Assembly (NCBI GenBank): GCA_023422975.1
Contig: JAFAGF010000217.1
Coordinates: 1 to 6,876, forward strand
DNA length: 6,876 nucleotides
Origin: Pseudomonadota bacterium
GTDB lineage: Bacteria > Pseudomonadota > Gammaproteobacteria > Burkholderiales > Burkholderiaceae_C
Reading direction: 5' to 3'
In this document: in pieces, positions 1 to 6,037 of the stretch
How positions within the stretch are numbered: the first letter of the stretch is position 1
Layout: every line of letters starts with the position of its first letter
Translations under genes and position numbers: made by a program
Notes under the pieces: model-generated
The model's database searches: none
Seen by the model: only the letters and a program-made list of their open reading frames with translations
What the model was told of the DNA's origin: nothing

Positions 1-228
1 CGAGAGTTTGAGCCCAAGGCCCAGTACCCCACGCCCGGTGCGCTGGACCTGTGCTTGATTGCCAGCATGCCACTGGAGCGGGTGCAAACCCATTTGGCGC
101 AGCATGGTGTGCATATCGAGTGTGGCCCCGTGCAGCGCACGGGTGCGCAGGGTGCGATTCGTTCCGTGTATGTGCGTGACCCTGATCTGAATTTGATCGA
201 AATTTCTGAATACCTGCCGCAAGCCTGA
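1..228 (+). CDS. VOC (glyoxalase) family protein, C-terminal part
   Basis: The open frame runs in from the left edge and ends at a TGA, leaving 75 residues of the C-terminal half. The visible part fits the second beta-alpha-beta-beta-beta module of the vicinal oxygen chelate fold: a helix preceded by [14 protein letters not shown], the segment [10 protein letters not shown], and the closing strand [16 protein letters not shown]. The glutamate in LIEIS is the usual metal ligand of this fold. The pattern is closest to the small (about 130 residue) VOC proteins annotated as lactoylglutathione-lyase-like or 'virulence protein' homologues; the substrate cannot be inferred. The start lies outside the window. 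The next gene begins 23 bases downstream on the same strand with no terminator between, so the two are probably co-transcribed. Confidence 0.85.
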   Translation, partial: REFEPKAQYPTPGALDLCLIASMPLERVQTHLAQHGVHIECGPVQRTGAQGAIRSVYVRDPDLNLIEISEYLPQA

Positions 229-251
229 GCTTGGGGTTGAATGCTTTTGCC

Positions 252-1112
252 ATGTCCGATTTGTTGCGCAACGCCTGCACGTTTTTGTTTGTCCCAGCCA
301 CGCAGCCAGAGCGTCTGCACAAAGCCCTGGCCAGTCCGGCGGACATGGTGATTGCAGACTGGGAAGATGCTGTAGCCCCCACAGAAAAAAATGCAGCACG
401 CCAGGCGCTGGAATCGGAGGTTGCCACGCTGTCAGCGGCACAACGTGCGCGACTGCTGGTGCGCATCAATGCAGCCGGTAGCGCGTGGTGGGACGCCGAT
501 GTGAAAGCGCTGGCACGCTTGGTCGCGGCAGGCATTGCCGGGGCCGTGGTGCCCAAGGCCGAGTCTGCTGCGCCACTGGCACAGATTGCCCAAGCCGCAG
601 GCCCGACGTGCGCGCTGGTGCCCTTGGTGGAAACGGTCGCCGGTCTGAATGGCCTGGATGCGTTGGCTGCAGCACCCCAGGTGCAGCGCTTGGCATTTGG
701 GCATCTGGATTTTCAGGTGGATGCAGGCATGCAATGCGACGAGAACGAGGCCGAGTTGCTGCCTGCGCGCATGGCCTTGGTGATGGCCGCACGCCGCGCG
801 GGCATCGGGCAGCCGGTGGATGGCGTAACCGTAGAAACCAAAGATGCCGGGCGTATTGAAGGCGATGCCCGCCGGGCCCTGCGCATGGGCTTTGGTGGCA
901 AGCTGTGCATTCACCCGGCCCAAGTACCGTTGATCAACGCGGTGTTTGCGCCCAGCAAGGCCGAGGTGGCCCATGCACAGGCTGTGGTGCAAGCGATGGA
1001 AGCGGCCCAAGGCGGGGTGTGCGTCGTGGGCGGCAAGATGGTGGATGCCCCGGTGCTGCAGCTGGCGCAACGCACGCTGCGCCGCCATGCCTGGGCACAG
1101 CAGCGCCCATGA
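252..1112 (+). CDS. CitE-like HpcH/HpaI aldolase family CoA-ester lyase
   Basis: A protein of 286 residues, normal for stand-alone CitE-like proteins. These TIM-barrel, Mg-dependent enzymes cleave or hydrolyse acyl-CoA esters such as citramalyl-CoA, malyl-CoA or citryl-CoA. Visible family motifs in order: RNACTFLFVPATQPERLHKA (7-26); DWEDAVAP (36-43, usually DLEDAVAP); the strand LLVRINA with its substrate-binding Arg near 71; VVPKAES (99-105); PLVETVAGL (124-132) with the acidic metal ligand E127; FGHLDFQVDAG (149-159) with D153 as second metal ligand; and KLCIHPAQV (217-225). No citF, citD or malate-synthase partner is visible, so it is probably not part of a citrate lyase complex. The frame also opens with TTG at 231, but ATG at 252 starts directly before the conserved N-terminus and is preferred; no strong ribosome binding site precedes either. 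Exact substrate unknown. Confidence 0.88.
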   Translation: MSDLLRNACTFLFVPATQPERLHKALASPADMVIADWEDAVAPTEKNAARQALESEVATLSAAQRARLLVRINAAGSAWWDADVKALARLVAAGIAGAVVPKAESAAPLAQIAQAAGPTCALVPLVETVAGLNGLDALAAAPQVQRLAFGHLDFQVDAGMQCDENEAELLPARMALVMAARRAGIGQPVDGVTVETKDAGRIEGDARRALRMGFGGKLCIHPAQVPLINAVFAPSKAEVAHAQAVVQAMEAAQGGVCVVGGKMVDAPVLQLAQRTLRRHAWAQQRP

Positions 1113-1114
1113 AA

Positions 1115-1136
1115 AAAGCGGCCCTTGGGCCGCTTT
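1115..1136. terminator. Bidirectional hairpin terminator between convergent genes
   Basis: A perfect inverted repeat, AAAGCGGCCC, two bases, then GGGCCGCTTT, starts 2 bases after the stop codon of the CitE-like gene. In the - direction the stem runs into six T (complement of A 1112-1117), so it reads best as the terminator of gdhA. In the + direction only three T follow. It probably serves both convergent genes. Confidence 0.8.
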
Positions 1137-1174
1137 GTGGTGCCACGCACACGGGGTGGTGCGCAAGCGCGTGC

Positions 1175-2482
1175 TTAGGGGTACAGGCCGCGCATTTCGC
1201 GTGCGTGCAAGATGCGCTTGCACGCCACGATGAACGTGGCGGTACGCAGGCTCACCTTGTTTTCTTGCGCGACTTGCCACACGCCCGCAAAAGCTTCTTG
1301 CATGATGCGCACCAAACGGGCGTTGATCTCTTCCTCGCTCCAGAAAAAGCTGGAAAAATCCTGCACCCATTCAAAGTACGACACCGTCACGCCCCCTGCG
1401 TTGGCGATCACGTCGGGCAGCACCAGCACGCCCTTGTCATGCAAGATGTCGTCGGCCTCGGGGGTGGTAGGGCCGTTGGCGCCTTCAATCACCATCTTGG
1501 CCTTGATGCGCTGGGCGTTGTCCTTGTTGATCTGGCCTTCCAGCGCCGCAGGGATCAGGATGTCGCAGTCCACCGCCCAGAAGGCATCGGCATCCATGCT
1601 TTCTGCGCCGGGGAAGCCTTCTACGCCCCCTTGGCTGCGCACATGCTCTTGCAAGGCACTCGCATCCAGCCCTTGCGCGTTGTAGATGCTGCCTGTGTGG
1701 TCTTGCACCGCCACCACCTTGGCGCCTGCATCGGCAAACAGCTTGCCGGCGGTGCCGCCCACATTGCCAAAGCCCTGAACGGCCACACGTGCGCCTTCCA
1801 GCGGCAAGCCGATCAGCTTGGCGGCTTCCACCCCGACGGTGAAGACGCCACGGCCCGTGGCTTCCACGCGGCCCAAAGAGCCACCCAGGTCAATCGGTTT
1901 GCCTGTGACTACGCCGGTCGCCGTAGCGCCCGTGTTCATGGAGTAGGTGTCCATCATCCAGGCCATGATTTGGCCGTTGGTGTTCACGTCGGGTGCAGGA
2001 ATGTCCTTGGTGGGGCCAATCAGCAAGCCAATTTCGCTGGTGTAGCGGCGTGTCAGGCGCTCCAGCTCCCCCTTGGAAAGCTTGCGTGGATCCACGCGGA
2101 TACCGCCCTTGGCACCGCCGTATGGCACGTTGACGGCCGCATTCTTGATGGACATCCACGCCGACAGCGCCATCACTTCCGACAGCGTCACGTCCTGGTG
2201 GAAACGCACGCCGCCTTTGCCGGGGCCGCGGCTGAGGTTGTGCTGCACGCGGTAGCCCTCAAAGTGGGCGATGGTGCCGTCATCCATCTCGATGGGCACA
2301 TCCACCACCAGGATGCGCTTGGGGCGCTTGAGCGTTTCCACCCAGCGGGCCAGGGAGCCCAGATAGGGTGTGACGCGGTCAACCTGCTGCAGGTACGTGC
2401 CCCAGGGGCCGACGTCGTCAGGGTTCAGATAAGACGGCAACGCGTGTGTCATCAGGTGTGCGGAAGAATCATGTGCAGGCAT
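1175..2482 (-). CDS. gdhA: Glutamate dehydrogenase (Glu/Leu/Phe/Val dehydrogenase family)
   Basis: A 435-residue cytoplasmic enzyme, the usual length of hexameric glutamate dehydrogenases. It interconverts glutamate with 2-oxoglutarate plus ammonium using a nicotinamide cofactor. Visible motifs: [15 protein letters not shown] (84-98) with substrate-binding K89; [13 protein letters not shown] (120-132) with catalytic K125; DIPAPDVNT (160-168) with catalytic D165; a Rossmann motif GFGNVGG (237-243); and [11 protein letters not shown] (334-344). The Rossmann strand ends VVAVQD, with D261 where an acidic residue usually favours NAD over NADP; the cofactor call is inference. Start: the frame extends to GTG 2488, but that GTG is part of the Shine-Dalgarno sequence GAGGTG, so ATG 2480-2482 is chosen; an ATG 10 codons further in has no ribosome binding site. 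The gene is monocistronic between a terminator and a divergent promoter region. Confidence 0.96.
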   Translation of the reverse strand: MPAHDSSAHLMTHALPSYLNPDDVGPWGTYLQQVDRVTPYLGSLARWVETLKRPKRILVVDVPIEMDDGTIAHFEGYRVQHNLSRGPGKGGVRFHQDVTLSEVMALSAWMSIKNAAVNVPYGGAKGGIRVDPRKLSKGELERLTRRYTSEIGLLIGPTKDIPAPDVNTNGQIMAWMMDTYSMNTGATATGVVTGKPIDLGGSLGRVEATGRGVFTVGVEAAKLIGLPLEGARVAVQGFGNVGGTAGKLFADAGAKVVAVQDHTGSIYNAQGLDASALQEHVRSQGGVEGFPGAESMDADAFWAVDCDILIPAALEGQINKDNAQRIKAKMVIEGANGPTTPEADDILHDKGVLVLPDVIANAGGVTVSYFEWVQDFSSFFWSEEEINARLVRIMQEAFAGVWQVAQENKVSLRTATFIVACKRILHAREMRGLYP

Positions 2483-2485
2483 AAA

Positions 2486-2491
2486 CACCTC
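2486..2491 (-). promoter_or_regulatory. Ribosome binding site of gdhA
   Basis: On the - strand GAGGTG precedes the ATG at 2482, with five bases between GAGG and the start codon. The site overlaps the alternative GTG start at 2488 and so decides in favour of the ATG. Confidence 0.75.
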
Positions 2492-2517
2492 AAAAAAGTA
2501 ATGCAGCCAACCCCGGT

Positions 2518-2543
2518 AAGCACAAGGACTGGTGTGCTTTTTT
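2518..2543. promoter_or_regulatory. Hairpin in the gdhA leader, terminator-like when read on the + strand
   Basis: AAGCACA (2518-2524), eight bases, then TGTGCTT (2533-2539) form a perfect 7-bp stem, followed on the + strand by T 2538-2543. In the gdhA transcript (- strand) the same stem forms about 36 bases before the ATG but is not followed by a U-run. It is either a leader structure of gdhA or a stop for antisense transcription; the sequence does not settle which. Confidence 0.5.
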
Positions 2544-2591
2544 CAGCGTACGCAGGCGGTGGTGTGCTGTCCAAGGCCGCTTGCTTGTGTT

Positions 2592-2619
2592 GTTATAAAT
2601 ATTTTGCATAACTTGACAA
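2592..2619 (-). promoter_or_regulatory. Probable sigma70-type promoter of gdhA
   Basis: On the - strand, TTGTCA (2619-2614, five of six matches to the -35 consensus), a 16-base spacer, then TATAAC (2597-2592, five of six matches to the -10 consensus). Transcription would start near 2585, giving a leader of about 100 bases. A perfect inverted repeat, ATTTTG (2601-2606), ten bases, CAAAAT (2617-2622), sits over the -35 element and spacer and could be an operator. Confidence 0.65.
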
Positions 2620-2796
2620 AATGCATAGAAATCACAAAATCTCTACCGCATTGAACGCTAAATCTGCACATAAATCCACTGCAGAAAAAATCAATCGCGT
2701 CGATGGCTGCCGCGCAGTCCTGCCAAAGCCCGCAAAGTGGCGCTGGGAATCCTGCACAGGGGTGTGTGCCGTAATTCCCTGTGCTGCACAAAGCTG

Positions 2797-2802
2797 CAGG
2801 GA
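2797..2802 (+). promoter_or_regulatory. Ribosome binding site of the FAH-family gene
   Basis: CAGGGA lies six bases before ATG 2809 and nine before the in-frame ATG 2812. It rules out the far-upstream GTG at 2737 as the real start. Confidence 0.6.
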
Positions 2803-2808
2803 TTTGCC

Positions 2809-3771
2809 ATGATGGCGCCCATGTCGACCGAATCCGAAAAAGATTGCTCCACCGGCTTTTGTGCTCCCAAAAATGCAGGGCCATCGCCGTTTGCCAACCA
2901 GCCACCTCTGGGCCTGAATCTGCTGGCCCAAGACGACCCCGAGGACATGCTGCCTGACTGGCCCAAAATTGCTCCTGATTTGCCGCAGGACACCTACTCC
3001 ATCGCGGATGCGCTGTGGTGGTGCCACAAGCTGGGAGAACGCTCCGCCCGCGGTGAAGACGTGGCCTACATGCTGACCAGCGCTGCCGATGCCCGTGCGG
3101 TGCACAACGCCCTGGCCATCGCGCGCAAATGGTGGCCTGCAGGCAGCGTGCCACGTTACTGGAAGTCAGGCGGCCCCGCGCGCGATGCCGCAGCGCTGGT
3201 GCACGCACCGTTGCCAGAGCCCGGTGTACATACCGAGGTGACTACGGCGGCACCCCCAGCCCAGGTGTTCAGCTTGCGCGGTGTGGAAGGGGAAATTGCG
3301 CTGCGCATCGGGCAAACGGTGACGGCGGAACAAGCGGCGGCGCTGACACCCGCCACGGCCGTTGACCTGATCGATGCCTATGCGGTGGCGCTGGAGTTTG
3401 TGGACAGCCGCTGGCGTGAAAGCACCCAGGCACCGGCCCTGACCTTGCTGGCCGATGGCCAATGCCACGGCGGCTTGGCATTGGGCCCGTGGCAAGATTT
3501 TGCGCCCCTGCGCGCGCACAACTGGCAGGCGCAAAGCTGCAGCCTGCAGGTGAATGACGGCGCAGCGCAGCGCTTTACGGGTAGCCACAGCCTGCAAGAC
3601 CCTACATGGCTGCTGCCCGCGTGGCTGCAGCATGTGACCCTGCATTACGGCACCGTGGCGGCGGGCACGGTGGTGACCACCGGGACCTGGACAGGTTGCC
3701 CGCAGGTGCAGGCCGGTGATTTGGTGACGGTGTGCTTTGAGGGGCTGGGCGAGGTGCGCTGGCAGTTCTAA
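2809..3771 (+). CDS. Fumarylacetoacetase-superfamily protein, 2-keto-4-pentenoate hydratase-like
   Basis: About 320 residues. The C-terminal half has the FAH fold signature of the MhpD/HpcG branch, which hydrates or decarboxylates 2-oxo acids with a divalent metal. The three expected metal-binding glutamates can be placed: E160 and E162 in VEGEIALRIG and E196 in ALEFVDSRW (family form EIVDSR). The terminal block TGTWTGCPQVQAGDLVTV (291-308) also matches. Two things are unusual. The first 60 residues are a proline-rich extension with two Cys and no recognised domain, making it longer than the usual 260-270. The catalytic GxKIGLTS block appears to be replaced by YWKSGGP (118-123), perhaps keeping the lysine. 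Substrate unknown, and no aromatic meta-cleavage genes are nearby. ATG 2809 or 2812 is the start by ribosome binding site. A strong terminator follows. Confidence 0.8.
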   Translation: MMAPMSTESEKDCSTGFCAPKNAGPSPFANQPPLGLNLLAQDDPEDMLPDWPKIAPDLPQDTYSIADALWWCHKLGERSARGEDVAYMLTSAADARAVHNALAIARKWWPAGSVPRYWKSGGPARDAAALVHAPLPEPGVHTEVTTAAPPAQVFSLRGVEGEIALRIGQTVTAEQAAALTPATAVDLIDAYAVALEFVDSRWRESTQAPALTLLADGQCHGGLALGPWQDFAPLRAHNWQAQSCSLQVNDGAAQRFTGSHSLQDPTWLLPAWLQHVTLHYGTVAAGTVVTTGTWTGCPQVQAGDLVTVCFEGLGEVRWQF

Positions 3772-3794
3772 GTGGCGCATTTCCCGACCGAAGC

Positions 3795-3828
3795 AAAAAA
3801 GCCCTGCGCACAAGTGCAGGGCTTTTTT
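3795..3828. terminator. Strong bidirectional intrinsic terminator
   Basis: A6 GCCCTGC (3795-3807), eight bases, then GCAGGGC T6 (3816-3828) form a perfect 13-bp inverted repeat, extendable by a G-U and a C-G pair to a four-base ACAA loop. T-runs follow the GC stem in both directions. It lies 23 bases after the FAH-family stop and serves that gene and probably the convergent regulator gene. Confidence 0.92.
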
Positions 3829-3851
3829 GTGAAGGTGAAATATGTTTTTTG

Positions 3852-3893
3852 ATAGCTATATGCGCTTTATGGATAAGCGCTAGCGGCTTTTTT
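3852..3893. repeat. Intergenic hairpin repeat, copy 1
   Basis: An imperfect palindrome beginning ATAGCT, with core GCGCTT (3862-3867), TATGGAT, AAGCGC (3875-3880), and ending in GGCT plus a T-run. It shares the layout ATAGCT, four bases, GCG, TT, AAGCGCT, GCT, T-run with the copy at 6038-6080. From memory, elements of this form are dispersed in Comamonadaceae genomes; I could not search to confirm this. The right half overlaps the last codons and the TAG stop of the LysR-type regulator gene. Confidence 0.7.
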
Positions 3894-4809
3894 CTATAGA
3901 AGCTGTTGGCGGTGGCGTGGCGCCGTACAAGGGCTGGGGGTAGACCTCGCGCACGCAATCGAGCCATGCTTGCGCAGCACGGGAGCGGTAGCCGGGGCGC
4001 CACATCAGCACCACGTCCCAGCCCATCTGGGGGCCAATCAGCGGGCGGCTGGCGACGCGTTGTGCGTCGTATTTGGCAATCACGTGCTCAAACATCACAG
4101 CCACGCCGATGTCTGCGGCCACCAGGTGGCCAATAAAGTCCCAGTAGCGGGTTTGCAGCTGCACGCGCGGGGTGAAGCCCGCCTCGGCACAGTGCTGTAG
4201 CACGGCTTCGTGCAACGCAAAGTCGCTGGTGTAGAGCAAAAATGGCAGATCGGCCAGATCCTGCCAGCGTACGGGCGCGTTTTCATCGACCACGCGGTGG
4301 CGTGCCATCACCACGCGGGTGAGCTGGTGGGCAATCGTGTAGGTGTGTAAGGCCTCGTCGGGGGCGTTGAACAGGCCCAGCGCCATGTCCAGCTTGCCTT
4401 CCAGCATCAGCTGGCGCTGCGCGCGTGCACCAGACTCTTGCACATTCAGCGTAACGCCCGGGTAGCGCTGCTGAAACAGCGCGATCACAGGCGCCATGTA
4501 ATGACCGGCGGTGGGCATGATGCCCACGCTCAGTTCACCGCGTGCAATCCCATCCACCTCGGCCACTTCCTGGCGCAGCAGCTGGGCCTGGGCCAGCACC
4601 TGCAGCCCGCGTTCATACACCACCTGCCCGGCATCGGTCAGTTGCACCCCACGCCCTTCACGCAGCAGCAACGGGCCGCCCAGCTCATCTTCCAGCTGCT
4701 TGACCATTTTGCTGATGGTGGGCTGGGTGACATGCAGATGCTCCGCCGCCCGCGTAAAGCCGTTGGCGCGCACCACTTCGACAAAGTAGCGCAAGGCACG
4801 CAAATCCAT
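3880..4809 (-). CDS. cidR: LysR-type transcriptional regulator, CidR-like
   Basis: A 309-residue LysR-family protein. The N-terminal winged helix-turn-helix (about 1-60) reads MDLRALRYFVEVVRANGFT, then AAEHLHVTQPTISKMVKQLE and LTDAGQVVYERG. It matches the CidR/YwbI branch closely (MDIRHLxYF, SQPTISKMIKxLE). The effector-binding domain fills about 90-295. The gene is divergent from cidA-cidB with a 77-base gap, the arrangement in which CidR activates cidAB in Bacillus and Staphylococcus in response to acetate or overflow metabolism; the same role here is inference from sequence and synteny. AAGGA (4816-4820, - strand) six bases before the ATG fixes the start. The tail IEKSR and the stop codon are encoded by the hairpin repeat, so the native C-terminus may have been altered. 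Autoregulation through the shared intergenic dyads is likely. Confidence 0.88.
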   Translation of the reverse strand: MDLRALRYFVEVVRANGFTRAAEHLHVTQPTISKMVKQLEDELGGPLLLREGRGVQLTDAGQVVYERGLQVLAQAQLLRQEVAEVDGIARGELSVGIMPTAGHYMAPVIALFQQRYPGVTLNVQESGARAQRQLMLEGKLDMALGLFNAPDEALHTYTIAHQLTRVVMARHRVVDENAPVRWQDLADLPFLLYTSDFALHEAVLQHCAEAGFTPRVQLQTRYWDFIGHLVAADIGVAVMFEHVIAKYDAQRVASRPLIGPQMGWDVVLMWRPGYRSRAAQAWLDCVREVYPQPLYGATPPPTASIEKSR

Positions 4810-4815
4810 AGGGAT

Positions 4816-4820
4816 TCCTT
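4816..4820 (-). promoter_or_regulatory. Ribosome binding site of the LysR-type regulator
   Basis: AAGGA on the - strand with six bases to the ATG at 4809; a good Shine-Dalgarno match and spacing. Confidence 0.75.
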
Positions 4821-4844
4821 TTAAGAATTACTTTTATGGAAATT

Positions 4845-4859
4845 ATTCATTTTACGAAT
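4845..4859. promoter_or_regulatory. Candidate LysR-type operator (T-N11-A dyad)
   Basis: ATTC, seven bases, GAAT: a perfect dyad that contains the T-N11-A core (T4846 to A4858) typical of LysR-family binding sites. It lies in the AT-rich 77-base gap between the divergent regulator and cidA, 27 bases before the cidA start. The function is inferred from geometry and location only. Confidence 0.55.
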
Positions 4860-4877
4860 TTAGGTGAAAACCCTAAA
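4859..4877. promoter_or_regulatory. Inverted repeat just upstream of cidA
   Basis: TTTAGG, seven bases, CCTAAA: a perfect 6-bp inverted repeat ending nine bases before the cidA start. It abuts the T-N11-A dyad; the two centres are 16 bases apart and both have 7-base spacers. It could be a second regulator half-site pair, or an mRNA hairpin controlling translation, because its left arm holds the only AGGTGA near the start. Confidence 0.45.
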
Positions 4878-4886
4878 CTTTGACCC

Positions 4887-5330
4887 ATGTCATCGTTTTC
4901 TCTGACCGCTTCTTCCGTGCAGCGCGGCTTGCACCACACCCAGCAATCGCTCAAAGCCTTGCTGCAGGTGGTACTGCTCAGTGCCATCTGGCTGAGCATG
5001 GATGTGGCACGCCAGCATTTTGGCTGGAGCATGCCTGCGGGGCTGATTGGTTTTGCACTGCTGGCAGTGGGCTTGTTCAGTGGGCTGGTGAAAGCGCAGT
5101 GGCTCAAGGCGGGCACCAACTGGTTGCTGGCAGAAATGCTGCTGTTTTTTGTGCCCGCGGTGCTGGTGGTGACGGAGTACCCCGAGCTGATTGCCCATCA
5201 GGGCTTGCGTATTTTGGCCGTCATTGTGGCCAGCACCGCCTGCGTCATGGTGGTGACAGCCTGGGCTGTGGACCGGGTCTACCGGCTGGAGCTGTGGCTG
5301 GCACGCCGCCGTTCATCGCGCAAGGAGTAA
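4887..5330 (+). CDS. cidA: CidA/LrgA family holin-like membrane protein
   Basis: A 147-residue inner membrane protein with four predicted hydrophobic segments (about 22-38, 48-68, 79-96, 107-128) and a basic C-terminal tail (LARRRSSRKE), as in CidA/LrgA. Family blocks visible are MPAGLIGFALLAVGLF (49-64, family IPGSIIGMxLL) and LLAEMLLFFVPAVLVV (80-95, family LLxxMxFLFVP). CidA was described as a holin-like partner of CidB affecting murein hydrolase activity and lysis; the related LrgAB/PftAB proteins of Bacillus act in pyruvate transport. Which role holds here is not visible. The N-terminus is polar and about 20 residues longer than the first membrane segment requires. No good ribosome binding site precedes the ATG. 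It forms an operon with cidB, 3 bases downstream. Confidence 0.88.
   Translation: MSSFSLTASSVQRGLHHTQQSLKALLQVVLLSAIWLSMDVARQHFGWSMPAGLIGFALLAVGLFSGLVKAQWLKAGTNWLLAEMLLFFVPAVLVVTEYPELIAHQGLRILAVIVASTACVMVVTAWAVDRVYRLELWLARRRSSRKE
5322..5327 (+). promoter_or_regulatory. Ribosome binding site of cidB inside the end of cidA
   Basis: AAGGAG, a near-perfect Shine-Dalgarno sequence, encodes the last two residues of CidA and lies six bases before the cidB ATG. Translation of the two genes is probably coupled, with cidB the better initiated of the two. Confidence 0.8.
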
Positions 5331-5333
5331 GCC

Positions 5334-6026
5334 ATGTCCAACGAAATGATTGGCGTGCTGTCGCTGCTCGTCACCGTGCTTTGCTATGGCGTGAACAAGC
5401 AGCTGTACCGCCGCTTTCCGACACCGCTGTTGATGCCTATTCTGGCTACGCCGCTGGTGTTGATTGCACTGCTGCTGCTCACCCACGTGTCCTACCCGCA
5501 ATACATTGCCCAAACGCGCTGGTTGGCGTGGCTGCTGGGCCCCACCACCGTGGCTTTTGCCCTGCCGCTGCATGAAAACCGCCAACTGCTGCGCAAGCAC
5601 TGGCTGTCGATCACCACGGGCGTGGTGGTGGCCAGTCTGGTGTCGATTTCCACCACCGTGTGGTTTGCAGACTGGTTTGGTCTGAACGAAGAGCTGCAAA
5701 AAGGTTTGGCCGTACGTAGCATCACCACCCCGTTTGCGATCGAGGCCGAACGCGTGCTGGGAGGCCCCACCGATTTGGCAGCCCTGTTTGTGGTGATGAC
5801 CGGCATCACCGGCATGCTGATTGGCGAGGTGCTGCTGCGTGTGTTGCCCCATGTGCGCAGCAAGATGGCCACCGGCGCCATCTTGGGCGGTGCCGCCCAC
5901 GGCACAGGGGTGGCCAAGGCCCGCCAGTTTGGCGAAGTGCAGGCCGTGGTGGCCTCGCTAGTGATGATGATTGCCGGCGCAGTGAACGTGCTGGCTGCGC
6001 CTTGGGTGCGGATGGTGTTTTTCTAA
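5334..6026 (+). CDS. cidB: CidB/LrgB family membrane protein
   Basis: A 230-residue polytopic inner membrane protein, typical LrgB length. Family blocks in order: LLGPTTVAFALPLHENRQLL (67-86), the LrgB signature; GLAVRSITTPFAIE (124-137), corresponding to the family SLxPKSVTTPIAxE; ALFVVMTGITGMLIGE (150-165); and GAILGGAAHGTGVAKARQFG (181-200), corresponding to the family GxxxGxxSHGxGTARA. The usual Pro-Lys before Ser in the second block is replaced by Val-Arg, keeping the positive charge. Proteins of this family act with CidA/LrgA-type partners in control of lysis or of pyruvate and acetate overflow. The start is fixed by AAGGAG six bases upstream. It is followed by the second hairpin repeat, which could terminate transcription. 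Confidence 0.92.
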   Translation: MSNEMIGVLSLLVTVLCYGVNKQLYRRFPTPLLMPILATPLVLIALLLLTHVSYPQYIAQTRWLAWLLGPTTVAFALPLHENRQLLRKHWLSITTGVVVASLVSISTTVWFADWFGLNEELQKGLAVRSITTPFAIEAERVLGGPTDLAALFVVMTGITGMLIGEVLLRVLPHVRSKMATGAILGGAAHGTGVAKARQFGEVQAVVASLVMMIAGAVNVLAAPWVRMVFF

Positions 6027-6037
6027 AATCTAAAAGA

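Larger units (their letters stand above)
2492..2808. other. Intergenic control region between divergent gdhA and the FAH-family gene
   Basis: About 317 bases without a convincing gene. The half next to gdhA (2492-2620) contains the gdhA leader and promoter and is markedly AT-rich around 2590-2645. The remainder (2645-2808) returns to higher GC and should hold the leader of the + strand gene. A 63-codon frame starting at ATG 2621 has no ribosome binding site and no family signature, and I do not call it. On the + strand TTGACA (2613-2618) followed after 16 bases by CAAAAT (2635-2640) is a possible weak promoter for the FAH-family gene. Confidence 0.6.

Noticed and set aside
231..251. TTG at 231 as the start of the CitE-like protein
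   Set aside because: The extra residues MGLNAFA are not part of the family N-terminus, and ATG 252 precedes the conserved block directly.
432..1370. A 312-codon open frame on the - strand opposite the CitE-like gene
   Set aside because: It crosses the terminator and the end of gdhA, lacks recognisable motifs and is explained by codon bias of the real + strand gene.
905..2611. A 568-codon open frame on the + strand antisense to gdhA
   Set aside because: It runs through the end of the CitE-like gene, through the terminator hairpin and across all of gdhA and its promoter. The protein is His/Ala/Gly-rich with no family motifs, as expected from reading a GC-rich gene backwards.
2621..2812. A possible 63-residue small protein in the gdhA/FAH-family gap
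   Set aside because: No ribosome binding site, no recognisable sequence features, a start inside the promoter region, and overlap with the better supported FAH-family start.
5313..5917. Open frames on the - strand opposite cidB
   Set aside because: They are mirror images of a well supported LrgB-family gene, have no motifs of their own, and one of them crosses the cidA-cidB junction.
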